A DNA stretch of 64,000 nucleotides from Halorussus halobius. Lineage in GTDB: Archaea > Halobacteriota > Halobacteria > Halobacteriales > Haladaptataceae. Positions within the stretch are counted from its first letter, which is position 1. Each line of letters begins with the position of its first letter. The notes beneath the pieces were generated by a model. The model had not been told where the DNA came from and made no database searches. It saw only the letters and a list, made by a program, of their open reading frames with translations. The DNA is taken from positions 434,001 to 498,000 of the forward strand of contig NZ_ML219773.1 of NCBI RefSeq assembly GCF_004765805.1, given 5' to 3'. Below, piece by piece: positions 62,832-64,000 of this stretch. Made by a program: the position numbers and the translations under genes.

Positions 62832-62904
62832 CGCCCGAGGCGGGATTTGAACCCGCGTCACGACCGTGACAGGGTCGTATGATGGGCCACTACACCACCC
62901 GGGC
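62832..62904 (-). tRNA. tRNA-Asp (GTC)
   Basis: On the reverse strand: acceptor GCCCGGG/CTCGGGC, anticodon arm CGACC-CTGTCAC-GGTCG with anticodon GTC, T arm GCGGG-TTCAAAT-CCCGC, discriminator G. No CCA is encoded. Confidence 0.95.
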
Positions 62905-63246
62905 TTTCGACGCATTATCTCCTTGCTGGCTTGCAGACTTAAGGCTTTCCAAACGATGCCCGTGTGGGTGCCGATACCGCAGGACGACGACCGGCGGGCG
63001 GCGCGGCCGAGCGCGCACTCGGCACAAACGATTTATGCCCCGATGTCGTGGATACCCACGTTGGTACTTCGCGCAATCGGCGGTTCCGGCGCGGGCGACG
63101 CCCGCGTCGCGGGGTTCGGCGCGGGCGGTCGAACAGCTAGCGGTCTCCACCACACTTAGCAAGTGTTAAATGAGCTCGCCCTGTATAGCCCTGTAGTATC
63201 TCGTGATAGCCATTTCTCCCACTGCGCAGACAACCCACCGCCACAC
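62905..63246. other. Upstream region of the RNA polymerase operon
   Basis: 342 bases without a supported gene. AACGATTTATGCC (about 63028-63040) and AAGTGTTAAATG (about 63161-63172) are AT-rich promoter candidates. ACACTTAGCAAGTGT (63152-63166) is a perfect 6-base inverted repeat with a 3-base loop and may be an operator or a hairpin. Confidence 0.4.
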
Positions 63247-63474
63247 ATGGTAGATGTAAGCCAACACGACCTGGTTCCGGACCACAGCGTCGTCGACGAC
63301 GACGAGCTGGACGACGTCATGGAGGAGTACGGCATCGACCCGACCGACTTACCCAAAATCAAACGCACCGACCCCGCGCTGCCCGACGACGCGGAGGTCG
63401 GGGACGTAATCGAGATCGTGCGCGACTCGCGAACCGCCGACACCGCGACCGTGTACCGACTGGTGGTAGAGTAA
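63247..63474 (+). CDS. rpoH: DNA-directed RNA polymerase subunit H
   Basis: The 75-residue archaeal subunit Rpo5 (C-terminal homologue of eukaryotic RPB5) is recognised by [33 protein letters not shown] and [13 protein letters not shown] 63247 matches the family N-terminus. It is the first gene of the RNA polymerase operon, with rpoB'' two bases downstream. Confidence 0.97.
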   Translation: MVDVSQHDLVPDHSVVDDDELDDVMEEYGIDPTDLPKIKRTDPALPDDAEVGDVIEIVRDSRTADTATVYRLVVE

Positions 63475-63476
63475 CA

Positions 63477-64000
63477 ATGGACCGACAAGACAGACGCGCC
63501 ATCTCCAAGGAGTACTTCGGAAAGGAACGTCTCGCAGAGCACCACTACCGCTCGTTCAACGCCTTCCTGGGTCGCGGCATGCAGGAGGTCGTCGACGAGA
63601 AAGAGACCATCGATACCGACATCGGCGACAAGGAGGACGAGGAGCCGGTTCACGTCGAACTCGGCGACGTACGTATCGTGACGCCGCGCGTGCGCGAGGC
63701 CGACGGCAGCGAGGAGCTGCTCTATCCCCAGGAGGCCCGCCTCCGCAACATCACCTACGCCGCGCCGGTGTTCATGGAGATGTCCATCGTGAAGGGCGAA
63801 GGCGACGACGAGCGCGTCGTCGACGCCACCGAGACCAAGGTGGGTCGGATGCCCATCATGGTCGGTTCCGAGAAGTGCAACATCGCGGGCTTCTCCGACG
63901 AGGAACTGGTCGAAATCGGCGAGGACCCCGCCGACCCCGGCGGCTACTTCATCGTCAACGGCTCCGAGCGGGTGCTGATGACCAGCGAGGACCTCGCGCC
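63477..64000 (+). CDS. rpoB2: DNA-directed RNA polymerase subunit B'' (N-terminal part, cut by window edge)
   Basis: The frame is open from ATG 63477 to the window end. It encodes the start of the split second-largest subunit: ISKEYFGKERLAEHHYRSFN, NITYAAPVFMEMSIV, GRMPIMVGSEKCNI and GGYFIVNGSERVLMTSED, all characteristic of archaeal/Pol II B subunits (protrusion and lobe). It lies two bases after rpoH. Confidence 0.95.
   Translation, partial: MDRQDRRAISKEYFGKERLAEHHYRSFNAFLGRGMQEVVDEKETIDTDIGDKEDEEPVHVELGDVRIVTPRVREADGSEELLYPQEARLRNITYAAPVFMEMSIVKGEGDDERVVDATETKVGRMPIMVGSEKCNIAGFSDEELVEIGEDPADPGGYFIVNGSERVLMTSEDLA

Noticed and set aside
62866..63159. 97-codon frame before rpoH
   Set aside because: It begins inside tRNA-Asp, is low in information and overlaps the promoter region of the RNA polymerase operon.

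Overview
The window is chromosomal DNA from a halophilic archaeon (class Halobacteria). The evidence is high GC content, strongly acidic proteins, archaeal/eukaryotic-type information genes (S19e, PDCD5, TFS-like zinc ribbon, RNA polymerase subunits H and B'', archaeal CCA-adding enzyme, type II MetAP), ADP-forming acyl-CoA synthetase, and many leaderless genes with a TATA box about 27 bases before the start codon. The genus cannot be fixed from sequence reading alone.

Region 1 (1-18.3 kb) is metabolic. It holds a truncated SDR, a homoserine-dehydrogenase-like oxidoreductase with an SAF domain, a TFS paralogue without its catalytic acidic pair, an epoxide-hydrolase-like enzyme, a 3-hydroxyacyl-CoA dehydrogenase, a frameshifted ADP-forming acyl-CoA synthetase, two paralogous metallo-beta-lactamase-fold hydrolases and an isochorismatase-family hydrolase. 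A 2-oxoacid dehydrogenase complex follows in the order E2, E1alpha, E1beta, with E3 on the opposite strand between two palindromic repeat elements, and then valS.

Region 2 (18.6-34.7 kb) is mostly housekeeping: type II MetAP with an M29 aminopeptidase, a secreted metzincin with a decayed second copy of its domain, cca, tRNA-Asn with a duplicated 3' end, a flippase-like membrane protein, S19e-PDCD5-PP-loop ATPase, hisS, truA, an ITPase, two haloarchaeal conserved proteins, a HerA-like ATPase and a crcB pair.

Region 3 (34.8-62.1 kb) is the most unusual part. Two convergent gene sets, 17 genes in about 27 kb, carry three divergent FtsZ/tubulin-superfamily GTPases, a single-domain Cdc48/Vps4-like AAA ATPase, a beta-propeller/Ig-like protein with an Arg/Asp-rich linker, several signal-peptide-bearing membrane proteins with large Ig-like or helical parts, coiled-coil membrane proteins, and two paralogous cytosolic proteins of unknown function. 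Many of these genes overlap by 4-8 bases or lie 1-4 bases apart, which implies co-translation. I read the set as a membrane-remodelling or envelope-associated cytoskeletal machine, distinct from FtsZ1/FtsZ2 and CetZ. That function is inference.

Region 4 (62.2-64 kb) has a PD-(D/E)XK endonuclease-like gene, tRNA-Asp and the start of the RNA polymerase operon (rpoH, rpoB'').

Five intergenic stretches (about 12.7-13.3, 14.9-15.4, 21.3-21.5, 30.3-30.5 and 44.0-44.3 kb) carry members of one dispersed palindromic repeat family. Each combines GCGGT/ACCGC-type iterations with, in most copies, a conserved core that ends in GCTAGC.
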